Shown here one piece after another: positions 23,980 to 35,925 of a stretch of 64,000 bases of DNA (position 1 is its first letter; each line of letters starts with the position of its first letter). The translations under genes and the position numbers were made by a program. Source of the stretch: Corynespora cassiicola (lineage: Eukaryota > Ascomycota > Dothideomycetes > Pleosporales > Corynesporascaceae); NCBI GenBank assembly GCA_022059125.1, contig JAEUWY010000001.1, positions 1,860,001 through 1,924,000 of the forward strand. Direction: 5' to 3'. Below the pieces are notes generated by a model. That model ran no database searches. It saw nothing but the letters and a program-made list of their open reading frames with translations, and had not been told where the DNA came from.

Positions 23980-25968
23980 AATAGCTGTTACATTTTATTG
24001 CACCAAGATAGACGGCAGAAGATATAGAAGAGGATACAGGATACAGTAGTATCGCATCAACTTTTCCAAGCGGCAAAATCCTATCCAAGTTGACCACTTG
24101 ATTTTGTCACAAACTGCAGTGAAATAAGTTACAATGGAGTAGTTTTCAAGCAGCTCCCACTATCGGTAAAATGTACTAATAACACACCTCATACTCAAAT
24201 TCAAAAGATGATGGATTTAATACGTCTATGGTTTGCAGCTATGTACGTGTACTTAGCCATAATGATAGTTCCAATTAACAACTTACTAACGTTGCAATTT
24301 GCATCAACGATTCTACTGAGCAACTTTGGGCCGGCACCTGTTGTGATAGAAAAAGACCCTACTGAGATCAAATATGGCTTCAAGAGATCAATCCTCCGAA
24401 GGGCACAGAGAGGTCAAAATTATTAGAAGGTCCCTTCTGCTTTATATGCTCGCTTTGCGGAGTACAGCAAAGAGCGAGAAAAGTCGAGGTACTGAAGCCA
24501 TTGATATCGGGAGATCTCAACGCACCTTCTTTACGCTCGGAAATTTCACCTTAAAGGTAGATTCTGCGGGATTGTTTTTATGCGGCGATGGCTCGTGGCG
24601 CACGAATAAATTGCATGAGACCGACACTTGAGAACACAAATCTCACATTCACAGATGACCTCTCGCCAAGGCCCTACAGTCACTTTTGACTGTTATCACG
24701 TAGATGTCATATCATGAAAAGCTTCGTGGAGAGCTTCCCCACTTCTTCACTTAAGCACCGGTACTAAGGTTACTTTCCGACAATGCTAGCATCCTTGTTC
24801 GATAGAGAGTCTTTACTGTTGTTCCTGCTTTGTTGACAGGACGCATCTTCCTTGTAACCGCGTTATCTCTCTCTTCTTCACAAAGTCAAATCTTTGCCGG
24901 GAATCTATAGAAGATAGTCGCACAGATAGCAACAAGCGAAGAAAGAGATGCTGCTCTTACAGTACCATATTGAATAGATGAAGGGGTGGCGCAAGATTTG
25001 GAGCTATTAGCATATAAAGAAAGCTATTTATGCTAAAGGATGGTTGATTGATTATTGTATTGATTTCCAGGGCCGACGATCTGATAAAAATCCCCAAAAA
25101 ACACTTAATGAGCAAAATGAATATATCCAATAGGCTGCACAACTGTCCGGGCAAACTAGAACACGGAATGAAAGGGCTAACCCAATTCTCTGGGGTTTCA
25201 GTTCGTTTTAGACTTTCGGCGATTCAACGCAAATGAAGCAGATAAATATTTGGGGGTCTTTTGCAAAGAAACCCTCTTTCCGGAAGCTATGAGCGAAACG
25301 GTTTGGTTACCTACGAATGAAATTGGAGACAATGTAGACATGTGAGCAAGCTGTGGATGAGCACTCTGCATTAGACTAGCGGGGAATGGCAAAGTGTCGA
25401 GAAATGGCTATTGTCTGAACCATAGCAGGCCCGGGCTTCTTCCAAGGCCTTCAGAACCAGGGCGGGTGCGATATGAGAGCCGTGGCTAGGGGCCATGGAT
25501 CAACCCGGAGGTAGCCGTGACTCCCGGCCGACATTGTTGTCGGTGCGCTTTGCATGCCACTAATGACGGCCTTCAATTGCAGTGAAAAAGCACGTGTCCC
25601 AATATCGGGGCAATGTATGATGCGTGTATTGATCGGTGTAAGCATCGTGTGGACGATGGTACAAATCGGGGCATTCTGGATGAAACGTCGCAGCCCGAAG
25701 ACTGTCCAAAGAACGGTTTCAAACATGGGCAGACAGCAGATAGCACACAGCAAAATAGAGCGGAGCACAGGCGTCGCTGTGCTGGCGGTGCTGGCTTGAT
25801 GTGCGGCGGGGGTGGTGTGGAGTATGCGGTGCTAGTTGGTTGCTTGTGAAACGGGCTAGTGCCGAAGAGGCGGGTAGCTCCTTCTCTTCTCGCGCCGTCC
25901 CCCAAACAAAACACCATACATACAACCCTCATGCCCCGCACCACGACGGCACAATAACAATACTAACC
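23980..25968. other. Intergenic region, no gene recognised
   Basis: About 2 kb between the nucleotidase and Stu1 genes. The first 1.4 kb is moderately A+T-rich with short open frames only. The last 200 bases are C-rich and look like the Stu1 promoter and leader. No repeat or RNA gene seen. Confidence 0.5.
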
Positions 25969-28900
25969 ATGGAGGACACTGCGAACACCCTCCTCGCAGC
26001 CCTGAAAAAGCCGTCGACCAATGTCGACTCGCGACTGCAGCTGTTTAACAACCTCAAATCGGCCATCAAGCACCAGCGGGTGCCCGAGCCCTGCCAGGCC
26101 ACCGTCTTCGAGTGCATCCGCATCGCCATCAGCGCCAGCACGAGTGCTGCCCTGGTTTCGACGGGCTTCTCCGCCCTCAGCCACTTCATCAAGCGCCTCC
26201 AGCTGCAAAAGGAAACTTCCGTCATCACCTCACAATCGCAGCGCCTGCTGCCCATCCTGCTGGACAGGCTGGCTGATGCGCGTGAGAGCCACCGCAATGC
26301 CGCCTCACAGATACTTGCAGACATGCACCCGCTAGTCCCCGGCGAGGTCGACACAATCATTCACACTGCCATCAAGAGCTCCAGCCCACGCGCCAAGGAG
26401 TCGGCCATGCTGTGGGTAGTCAAGGTGCGTTGTGCGGTAGCGCCGTCGCACATGGTGACAGCTGTCTAATGTGTCCGCAGATGAACAAGACTGAAAGCCT
26501 GCCTTTCCGCACCTACGTTCCTCAGCTCGTTGCAAACCTCGAGGATGCTGACGCTGGAGTCCGCGAACACGCAAAAACCGCAGTCGTAGAACTCTTCCGG
26601 TACGTCGCCTCCGAGGGCTATACCCCTGTCCCGAACCGTAAGAATACCACTGCTGACCTTGCCACAGAACTGCACCCGAACACGCAAAAGTGAATCTGAG
26701 GAAGCAGCTCGTCAACTTCAATGTGCGTAAGACCATTGCGACCTACATCACCACACATTTGGACGAATCTGCGCCGGCACCCGTCGAGGTCGAGATGCCC
26801 CCGCCTGCAGCCCCCGCGCGGCCCATCACAGCTGCGAGAGCAGCAACCTTACAACCTGACACTGGCTTCGCCGATGCGCTATTGTCCGAGCAGCCGCCGC
26901 CTCCCGAGGTCATTGACATGAACCCCCTCCACATATACACCCAGCGCGAACTGGACGAGATATTCCGCGAGATGGCGCCCCATTTTGAAGGAAGAGAAAC
27001 CGAGCAGAACTGGATGGCCCGCGACAAGAGCGTTCTCAAGCTCCGGCGCATTACCAAGGGAAATGCGCCCACGGATTTCCACGTCGCATTTTGCGCAGGC
27101 ATCAAGTCGCTGCTAGATGGCATCGTAAAAGTCGCAAACACACTGCGCACGACCATGTCCTCGAACGGATGTCAACTTGTGCAGGAACTTGCAAAGACTC
27201 TAGGCCCCTCAATGGATCCCTGGGTAGAGATTTTGCTCCAAAACTTTATCAAAATGTGTGCTGCTACCAAGAACATCTCTGCACAAAATGGCAACACCAC
27301 CGTGGACACTATTTTCTCGCATGTGTCATACACTTCCAGAATCCTCCAACACGTTTCCTTTGCCTCACAAGACAAGAATGTGCAGCCACGGACCTACTCT
27401 GCTAATTGGTTAAAGACACTCATTCGGAAGCACAAGGGGCAAATTGAACATTCGGGAGGTCTAGACATGCTGGACAAGATTATGAAGAAGGGCCTGACAG
27501 ATGCTAACCCCAAGGTGCGCGAAGCTTATCGCAGCACCTACTGGACGTTTGCGCTGGTATGGCCCCAAAAAGCATCGGCGTGAGTTTTGTTCCCTCCCCC
27601 CAAGCTTTCTACTTGCTGACTCGACATAGGATGTATGATACGCTCGAGAAGCGCGAGAGGTCTGCGCTAGACAGAGATCCGAACAACCCTAACGCGTCAG
27701 TGGGTGTGTCCCAAACCACCACCTCGACCTCGTTCTCAAAGTCGGTCGGTGGCGCACCTAACCGAAATGCGCTCAAGGAGAAGATTGCAGAGCAACGGAG
27801 AGCGAAGCTGGCGGCTGCTAAAGGTGTTCCTGATCGTCCCAACTCTGCCCAAGCGACTTACACACCTGCTAAATCTCAACTGGCGAAATCTACAGGCTCG
27901 AGAACTGCCTCAAACACGTCCACGGCATCTTCCACGGCGCGTCCAGCCTCAGGAATGTCCGGCTCGACCAAGTCACTAACGGCAAACTCCTCGGGGACGG
28001 GCTCTCTCATGAGCGGGTCCGCACGGCGACCCATCCGCCGACCTGAGCTGAACAGACCCGCCACGGCCGACCCATACGCTGTTCGTCGAGGCGGCAAGGT
28101 GACCCCATCTATGACTCCTGAGAAGACACCTGCAGCGACCACTGCAAAGAAGTCTGTGGCATCCAAAGGCAGTGTTCGTCCTCGGTCACAAACTCAGAAC
28201 ACCCCAAGCGCCAGTCCTGTCCGCAGCAAGTCTCGACTAGGTGAGAGCACGACGCACCGCAAGACGCCAAGTATCAGCTCTCGTCATGGTAGTCCGGCTG
28301 CCAGCCCTGCCAAGGATGAGGAATTGACCATGGTGAAGCCGTTTGTCAGATCGCAGAGTCACCATGAGCCGGGTGCCGTTCCATTTGTCCATACGCGAAG
28401 TGGTTTGGATCAGAGCACGTCCATTGACAGCAGTGCTCTTGATGTAGACGATGACAACTTCACCATGGTCATTCCGAGTCTTTCACGCCCCGAGGAACAG
28501 CCCGCGCAGCGCAGTCCCCCAAAGCCAAGCCCATCACCGGGTCGACTGGCAGCTGCAAGCCCCCGCGGTTCGCCAGTGAAGAGCCCTAGATCAATGATGA
28601 ATGGATCCTCGCTTGGTCCAGCTCAGAGCCCGCGTGTGAGGTCTCCTGACCGTCCAAGTACTCGCGGAACAGATGGACAAGGAGAGGTACAGGTCTATGA
28701 AGATCCATTCGTTGCCAACGACTCTGATACTCTGTCGCAAGACACCGAGAAGCCTGTGCTTGAAGAGTTGCCATTGAATGAGAAGAACAATGAGAGGAGG
28801 CAGAGTGCTGGAAGCTCGAATGGTGACGTGATAATGGGTGAACCTATAGAGGAGCGCACTCGGGGCCACCACAAGACCACCAGCACTGGCAGCGTGATGC

Positions 28901-29730
28901 AGACGGAAGCTAACGAAGCCCCTCGACCTGAAGTGCTCAAGCATAGGCAGCTGCTCGCGAGTGGTATCAAGAAAATTCATGATCGCACTGTTGAGGCACA
29001 CATGTTCCGCCGTTTGCAGGATATGGTCAAGTCCAACCAGGATATCTGGGGTGCCGACGATGAGAAGTTTGGAGAACTGCTCTTGGCATCTCTGGATTAT
29101 CTGCAGGCTCCGACCGAGTCGCTTCAGGCGCCACCTAACAAGGCACAAAACCTCAAGGTCCAAGCTCTTGCAACGATCCGCGCTATGCTTTCTCTCTACC
29201 GGAAAGAGACTGCACGATACTTCTCTCGTGTTTTGTGCACCATACTGCAGACCAAGGCCCAGTGGGAAAATACATCCCACATCGCCACCGATCTTGAAGC
29301 CACTGCCGATGAGATTATCAGATACGGCCAGACAGCAGAATGCTTGGATGCTGTCCTTTCCCTCATCGAAGAGATTCCTGCCTCGACTCCAACCTCATCT
29401 CCTGCCTCTAGGTCCTCGGTAGACTCCAACAGCGTCTCGACACGCACTACCACGATGGCGCTGACTACTCTCTCTTCCCTCATAAATATTTCTGGCGCAA
29501 AGAACATTGCTTTGACGCCCGACCAGACCGCTCGTCTCGGCAAGCTCGCCGTCCGCTGCCTCGACGACGTTGACGCCGATGTTCGTAAGGCCGATGTTGA
29601 GGTCTGCATTGCGCTCCACGAGCGCATTGGTGGAGATAAGGAAGCATTTTGGAAGGCGGTTGCTGGCGCTCGCGAGCAGCATTTGAATCTTTTGACGTAC
29701 TATCTTGCCAAGCGCGGAAGAAGTGCGTAG
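25969..29730 (+). CDS. STU1: CLASP-family microtubule-stabilising protein Stu1
   Basis: Predicted protein of 1195 residues from exons 25969-26424, 26481-26599, 26668-27579 and 27630-29730. The N-terminus is a run of HEAT/TOG-type helices (LVANLEDADAGVREHAKTAV near residue 165; a second TOG around 270-500 with LRTTMSSNGCQLVQELAKTL and GLTDANPKVREAYR). A long Ser/Thr/Pro/Arg-rich basic region follows (about 520-860), as in CLASPs, where it binds microtubules. A C-terminal helical domain (about 930-1195) has another HEAT-like segment, RLGKLAVRCLDDVDADVRKA. CLASP/Stu1 proteins promote microtubule rescue, spindle integrity and kinetochore attachment. Length is slightly below yeast Stu1 (about 1500) but usual for filamentous ascomycetes. 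Confidence 0.92.
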
Positions 29731-30833
29731 ATTTAGAAGACTTTGAGAGAACAGGTGCGTTGACGTGTCCGGCGGGAAGTCTTTCTTTGGTGTTGGCGGT
29801 TTACCTACTATTGGCTGGCCATGAGTCGGGTTCATGGGTTGCTGCTTGACTTGGATTGAGTTGGCGTCTTCCGATCGATTCTGGACCTGGCGTTATATAA
29901 AAGCGTGGCTCGCGCCGAAGGCGGATGGATGGGTGGGCTGGCAACTTTGATTCTGTCTGGTGTGGTCTGGCCTGGTTGAAACGGAGGCTTCGGGATGCGA
30001 TATCGCTCGCTTGCTTCCCTGCTTGCTTGCTTGCTCGTCTGCTTGGCAACACGCTATTCGAGCATGCATGTATGCCTCAGGTGCCTCTTCTTCTACCCAG
30101 AGACCCGGATTCTTGCTTCTTCGTTGCCGTTGTAGGGCCCCCTCGCCCTGGCCCCACCTTTGGACTTTTTCCGGCTTCCCTCTTCTCTTTCTTCTCTGGG
30201 ATAGGTGGCTAGGGATATGGATATGGATATCAGGGTACTGTAGTATTTGTTTAATACACGAGCGATATTTACTTTGACTTTTTGTTCGTGGCTGCTGCTT
30301 TGAGGCTGTGAAGACACGCCATGTTCTCCATTTTTGAGTGTATGAAGGTGAGTCCTGAATGACTTAAAGACAATGCATAATGTGGGGGCATTAAGGAGAC
30401 TGAAAATCATCCAGGCTGTGCTAATATCATAGCTGAGGCAGTATAACGAGAAGAACGGGGACAAGGCATGGAATTTCCAAGGTTCGAAATTATCGCAAAA
30501 ATAGACTAGAGTGGTATTTACAAGAGGAATAATCAGTCGCCGCAAAGCGCCATTTCATCCTAGAAGAGGGTTGAGATCGAAGACGAACGTAGGTACGTAC
30601 AAAGTGTACCGTACGCACTGAATCAAGCCACTGGCCAGCCCATCCACGCGCAAACCAAGCATGAGAAACCGGCCCGGGCGCCAAAGTTGAAGAACATGAG
30701 CAACATGCTGAGCCTAGGGGAATCTATCGTGATGTGGTGAAGGGGCGTTTATCGTGGTAGATGGAAGAAGAGGTCGTCCGGGTATCGAGTCAAACTAGTG
30801 TCCAAGGGAGATTCTCGTCGGAAACGGCCATAT
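29731..30833. other. Convergent intergenic region between STU1 and OM14
   Basis: About 1.1 kb holding the 3' ends of both genes. It contains a TGCT-rich tract (about 30005-30045) and three GGATAT units (about 30212-30229). No open frame with coding character. Confidence 0.5.
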
Positions 30834-31660
30834 TTACTTCTTGGGAGGGTACTTCTGGAAGAAGTATCTGGATTTCGTTAGCCAGAAACTTCACAATACA
30901 CTCCCAGAGAGCTGCTATAACCTCTCCGAGAGAGAAAAACAAGAAACACTTACTGGCTGACATAGTAGTCGGCAACACCAAACAGACCGACCACACCGGC
31001 CCAGGCACCAACAATCTTCCAGCTCAACTCATCCCTCACAAACTTCTTGTACGCACCAACACCCAATGCAGTACCCAAGATTCCCACACCGAGCACGTTG
31101 GCCACGACGACGGGGTTGCTGGCATTCTCCTTGGCCGAGTGGGCGCCGCGCTTGGCCTTGGACTTTGCGGCTGCCTCCTTGGCCGCGAGGGCATCGGCGG
31201 CTTCCTTGCGCTGCTGCTCAATCTCGATGCGCTCAGCTTGCGTGTCCGTCTTCACGGACTGCGACTCAAAGTCTGAGGGCACGGATGAGATGTGCGGGCT
31301 GTCGACGTCGACGAGGGAGTGCACACTGTCGTCGGTCTTCTCGACAACGGGGGGAGCGGGGGCACGGCTGAGAATATATGTTAGTACATCATGATTGAAT
31401 CTCTCGACATGCTTGAGATGTTTTTCGAGCGAGACCACAAGGTGGAGGGATTGTTGGGATATTGGGAGCTGGTGGTACGCATATTGCGTAGGCAGCTATC
31501 CCATGACATGCGCGCGATTGTCGCCGTGTATGAATGAGGGAATGCACTTACGCCTGCGGTTTGTTAGCCTTTGTTCACCAGAAATTTAGAGCAACAGCGC
31601 GGTACATACCTCGTCGGGGCTCTGCTTAGGGCCCTTCGCAGCAGCTTCAGCATAAGACAT
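30834..31660 (-). CDS. OM14: Mitochondrial outer membrane protein OM14
   Basis: Predicted protein of 166 residues from exons 31610-31660, 31552-31553, 30954-31367 and 30834-30867. The second exon is a 2-base microexon (GC) with a perfect CAG acceptor and GTAAGT donor; without it the frame breaks. The N-terminus MSYAEAAAKGPKQSPDEARA is typical of fungal OM14 homologues. The middle is acidic, then helical and charged (ERIEIEQQRKEAADALAAKEAAA). The C-terminal 65 residues contain the membrane part: NPVVVANVLGVGILGTALGVGAY..., a second segment around SWKIVGAWAGVVGLFGVADYY, and the end FFQKYPPKK. In yeast OM14 is an abundant outer-membrane protein that serves as a receptor for cytosolic ribosomes with nascent mitochondrial precursors. 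Confidence 0.88.
31552..31553 (-). other. OM14: Two-base microexon of the OM14 gene
   Basis: On the minus strand the sequence reads ...CCGCAG|GC|GTAAGTGC. Both flanking introns (31554-31609, 56 bases, and 31368-31551, 184 bases) have consensus ends. The GC dinucleotide, joined to the C that opens the next exon, makes the Ala codon of ...SPDE-A-RAPAPP. Direct joining of the neighbouring exons would shift frame, and reading through either intron meets a stop codon. Confidence 0.7.
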
Positions 31661-32276
31661 GGTGAATGACGTATATAGCTTCTAGCTTAGTTGTGGTAGA
31701 AGAACGCAAGAGCGTGAACAAGAGGGGATATCGGAGTTTGAATTTGAGGATGAAGATCGTACGCGGGCAGATGCAGGAAGGCAGGAGCGCGGTATAAATG
31801 GGAGATCGTGTGATGGCGCGAGAAAGAAACAGGGCGGTTGGGGGAGGATTCAAGCATGTGAGATAGGTGCGACGGGGCTCTTGGCAAAAACTACGTCATT
31901 GTGAAATTCCATGCGCAAAATCAAAGGACCCGCCCAAGCTCCCCTGTCAATGCGCTACCCGCGTGCGCTAGAGGACGTCCTCGGGAGGAACGCTTCATTG
32001 TGCAGTTTGTGCACGGGTGGATAAGTTTGTGACTCGGATCAGTCAGATCTGTGTGCGGGGCTATGTTTTGCATGAACTGGCCCTAGTGTTCGGGCGATTA
32101 AATACATGAGCATGCACTTGTCGTTCTAAGCGTAGATTACTTCGTGACCATGATGTATTCACTACAGTGTTGTACATGTTCCGTAGCAGAGAAGTCCTGC
32201 GCCCAAATGCAGCCGATATGCTATCGCGCTCCAGAATGCTCAAAATGAAATTATATTACATTTTCCAGTGTCGCTC
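31661..32276. other. OM14 promoter and MIA40 3' region
   Basis: 616 bases between two minus-strand genes, with no coding frame of note. It contains the OM14 promoter (31661-about 31950) and the 3' UTR side of MIA40. Confidence 0.5.
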
Positions 32277-33270
32277 CTACTTCTTCTCCACATTAGCTTC
32301 CGTGGCGTTGTGGGCCGCCTTGGGAACGAGCTCCTCACTCTCGCTGACAGCGTCAGCACTCTTCTCCTGCTTGCTTTCGCCCTCAGGCTTGTACGACTCT
32401 GGGACTAGGCCCGTCTCCTGTTTGCCCCGAGTCTTGGGAGTCTCGGTGGCTACGGAGGGCTCGGAAGAAGGCTGGGGGTCTGCCGAGGCATCCTCAGCCG
32501 CAACCGCAGATGCAGGGTGGTTCTCGTCGAGGGGAGCATCCAGGGTAGCCTCCTCTTCATCATTCTCGAGTTCGGATCCGTAAACCTCGGGGTACTGTCG
32601 GAAGCAGCTCTGCATGTCCCTGTTCGTCTGTTAGAATATCCCCGATACGCATGTACTTTGACAAACATACTTGAACTTGTCGACGCAGTCCATGCCCTTG
32701 GGCTCGTCAGTCGAGTAGACGAAGCAACTGAACGCAGCCTTAAACTCAGGTCCGCAGGGACCGTCAGCCATGCCACCAAGGCATGGGCAGTCCCAGTTGA
32801 TCTCGCCCGTCTCCGGGTTGAATGCGCCCTGCTGGTCCGCCTCCTGCTCCAGTCCCTCTATACCACCGGCTGCCTGTGCTTCCTGTGCGATAGCCTCTTG
32901 CTTTGCCAATTCCGCCTCAATCGCAGCCCTTCGCTTCTGTCGCTCCGCTGAGATGGCTTCGATCGTGGGTAGCTGCTCGCTCTCATTCTCGGTCTCGGGG
33001 AGGGCGTGGACAAGATCTACCTCTGTCAGTTGTGCCGTTGCCTCCGATTCTTGTCAACTTACGCTTCGGCTCCTCAGCAAAGACATCAGTCGTGTTGTAG
33101 TAGTATATTATGGCACCAACGGCACCCAATCGCGCCACAAGGCTCTTCCAGCTTCTCGACTTTTGCGTAGGGGGAGCTGTGCTAACAAATCGCCTCGCAG
33201 GCGCGGTTGCGCGTGGGATTGCGCGCACCACAGATGGGCGCGCAATTAATCTGGAGGCTGGTCGAAACAT
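32277..33270 (-). CDS. MIA40: Mitochondrial intermembrane space import and assembly protein Mia40
   Basis: Predicted protein of 298 residues from exons 33063-33270, 32671-33016 and 32277-32619. The N-terminus (residues 1-33) is an Arg-rich presequence, followed by a membrane anchor [16 protein letters not shown] (about 44-59), as in fungal Mia40. The catalytic part is complete: the redox CPC motif at about residues 146-148 and twin CX9C pairs Cys157/Cys167 and Cys180/Cys190, in [15 protein letters not shown] and [19 protein letters not shown]. Mia40 oxidises incoming cysteine-rich proteins and is re-oxidised by Erv1. The C-terminal 100 residues are acidic and disordered. The first intron has two in-frame acceptors six bases apart; the 46-base version (exon from 33016) is used here. 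Confidence 0.95.
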
Positions 33271-33732
33271 GATGTGGAAAGAAAAAGAAACAGGAGAGAG
33301 AATGGAAAGATGGTGATGGCTCGTCCGTGGAGCTGTATTGCTGATGTCAAAAAGTTGAGAAGATCCTCGGACCTGCATGAGATTTGTCAGATGGAAAGCT
33401 TAGCCGATCGCAGGGATGGTGCACGTGACGTGGAATGCCATCGAATTCAGAACGCTGTCTACCTAGGCAGGCTCGCCCATGCCCAAGTTTTGAGTAGACG
33501 ATTGATAGAAGATGTTTGATTCTTGCCGTTAAGAAACTAATGTACAGCAAGACAAAATTCCCGTTGCCAGCCCGCGCGAGGTATCCTGCACGCAGGCAAT
33601 AGGACTAGACTAAGACAGAATGTTTTGAAAGATATCATCCGTCCTGCCAAAGACGACCAAACACGCCAGACACCAGATCCACTCTCTTAGCCCAACTTGT
33701 TCAAGCAAAAAGCACCGAGACTCATGGTCTCA
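33271..33732. other. MIA40 promoter and 3' region of the SWIRM gene
   Basis: 462 bases with no coding signal. A CACGTGAC word is present at 33422-33429, an E-box-like palindrome within the MIA40 upstream region; its use is unknown. Confidence 0.45.
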
Positions 33733-35925
33733 CTATATTTCCAGCTTTGAATAGCCGTCTACACCTTCGCCGAGGGGTTGTCCGCCATCCACGCCATCCT
33801 TCTTGACGCCGAAGCTCTCGTCTCCCTTGCCGACACCAAATTGGCGGATGGCCTCGGTCAGCGCCTTGACGGCATCGTCGGGGCTCACGGCACCAGGCAG
33901 ACCCTGTCCACCAAGGTTGCCACCAATCTTCTTTGTAGCCTCCTCGAGCGCACGCACCCTGCGCTGGAAGTTGACGCGGTCCATGAAGAGCTGTTGGCGA
34001 CGGCGCTGAAGATCCCGACGCTCAGCAGAAAGAAGCTTCTCAAAGTCGTTAAAGTGTGCCAACTTGAGCTGCAGCTTCTGGAGCTGGAGGTTCACGGTGC
34101 CAGAAACGAGACGGGTAATATGGCGCTCCTCGTGTGATGCAAGAGCCGAGGCACGAGCAGCAGACAGCGCAAAAGGAAGGGTGGCAAGCGGGTTGGACTC
34201 GCTAGACTGTGCATTCGAGGTGCTCGCAGGTGTAGTGTCGACCTCCATGGCATCCTCGTTCTTAACGGCTGAGGCATCAGCTGGCGTCGCTTCTTTCTCC
34301 TTGCCCTTATCAGAGGCCGATGTCGAAGGCATTTGGTCCATCTTCTTTTGGATCTCCTTCCTCATGACCTCGACGCTCTTTCCGGATGCACCCGCAACAG
34401 TGACGTTAGGCGGGGCAAGGCCTGCGAGGAAGCTTACAACGCTCAACACAGGATTGTCTGCGTGGTATACAGGCATACGGCCTTCGCTGAGGTATTCCAG
34501 GTCCTTCAGGAATGAGTTGGGAGTAGTGCCAGCCGGAGGCTGATTCATCTCGGGCTCGATGTACTTGTCTTCGATCTCGAGTTGGAGGAACTTCATCACA
34601 CACTGCTCCCGCGACTTGGTGGCCACAGTATCGGCGACCTTGTTCCAGTCGTCATCGTACATTTCCAGAGCTTCCAGGAGCCTGAGAACCTCTTCATCCG
34701 TCCACTTGTCCTCCTCTGTCGCTGGAGTTGCCTCTGGCCGTTCCACCTTGACAAAGTCACTCTTCTTGGCTGAAGCAGGGCCATGGCCATCGTACAGACA
34801 CCTTGGGCAGAGGTTGAGCTGCTGGGCTGGCTTTGCGCCTGCCGCTGCATCGGCTGCCTTGTGCTCGTAGTAGACGCGAGTGCAATCCACACCACAGCTG
34901 TAACAGTGGATGACCTGCTGTGGCTCCTTGATGGCTGCTTCAAGGTCCTTGGGCTCGGCTGAACCGTTGGTAGCGCTCTCACCGTTGGTGGCCTTGTCTT
35001 TTGGTTCCGCAGAGGCTTCCTTGCCGTTGGACTCGTAAATATTCCTGCCAACAAGAGTCTTAGTTTCCGACTTGGCCGTGGGCTGCTGGCTCGCGGCACG
35101 CTCGGTACCGGCGTGAGGCTTTCCTTCGGTGGTCTTTGCTCCCGGACCAGGCTGGAAAGGTACCAATCCTCGTGGGGTGTCCACGATGGTGCGGAAGTGG
35201 CCTGTGAATGGTGGTCCGATGTTGGAGGGACGTTCTTGAGGGTCAACCTGATGATATTAGCGGCTGTCGTCGCGTCGGCAATGGATGGGATATACCTGGT
35301 AGTTGATCAAACCCCACTGCTCCAGAAAGGCGTGCACGCGCATAATGGCGCAAACATCGCCAGCCAGATTGCGCCTGCAGGCAGTGACGGTGAGATATTC
35401 GTGGGGGTTGAGACGATACGTGTTGATCATAAAGTCGCGGTAGTCGCGGTAAACAGCAGGGGTCTTGCTTCGATTCCTCTCGTTGAAGAACTCGGGGAGG
35501 GCCTTGCGCTCGCGGTGGTCAATGTAGCGCATGTCGAACCACGAAGCATAGCTGGGGATGATGGTCGCGTACGTCTGCTGGACAAAGTGCGAGCGCGCCG
35601 ATGATTCCAGCGACGCCTTTGCGGCGGCCTCGGGGTCTGCGTTGTCACCCTCGCCCTCCTTGTCCTTCTTCGCGTCGTCTACCCCGCCCATCTCCTCGTC
35701 GGCCTGGCCGTCGGCATCCTCAGTCTCGGGACGAGGACCCTCGGGCGCATCTAGCGGGTTGTCAGAGGCGGGGACGGGCGTGGTAGTGGAGGGCTCGCGC
35801 GAGCCTTCCTTGATGACAGGGTCCTCGGCCATGGAGACATCTGGGGGATCATTTAGCGCAAAGTCGGGTAGCGGCGAGGCGGGCTCGTCCTGGAACTCGA
35901 GGAACGAGTCGAAGTCGAGATCCAT
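33733..35925 (-). CDS. RSC8: SWIRM-ZZ-SANT chromatin remodelling subunit (Rsc8/Swi3 family)
   Basis: Predicted nuclear protein of 714 residues from exons 35296-35925 and 33733-35247; the intron has GTATAT and CAG ends. Domains in order: an acidic N-terminus (1-110); a SWIRM domain (about 113-210: [54 protein letters not shown]); a ZZ-like zinc finger ([10 protein letters not shown]... LCPRCLYDG, about 300-345); a SANT domain ([20 protein letters not shown], about 370-420); and a C-terminal coiled coil (about 595-650). This is the Swi3/Rsc8/SMARCC core scaffold of SWI/SNF and RSC remodellers. Which yeast paralogue it matches best cannot be decided here; the ZZ finger favours Rsc8. The start is the first ATG in this frame after an upstream stretch without good coding composition. 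The true N-terminus is discussed as a finding. Confidence 0.92.
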
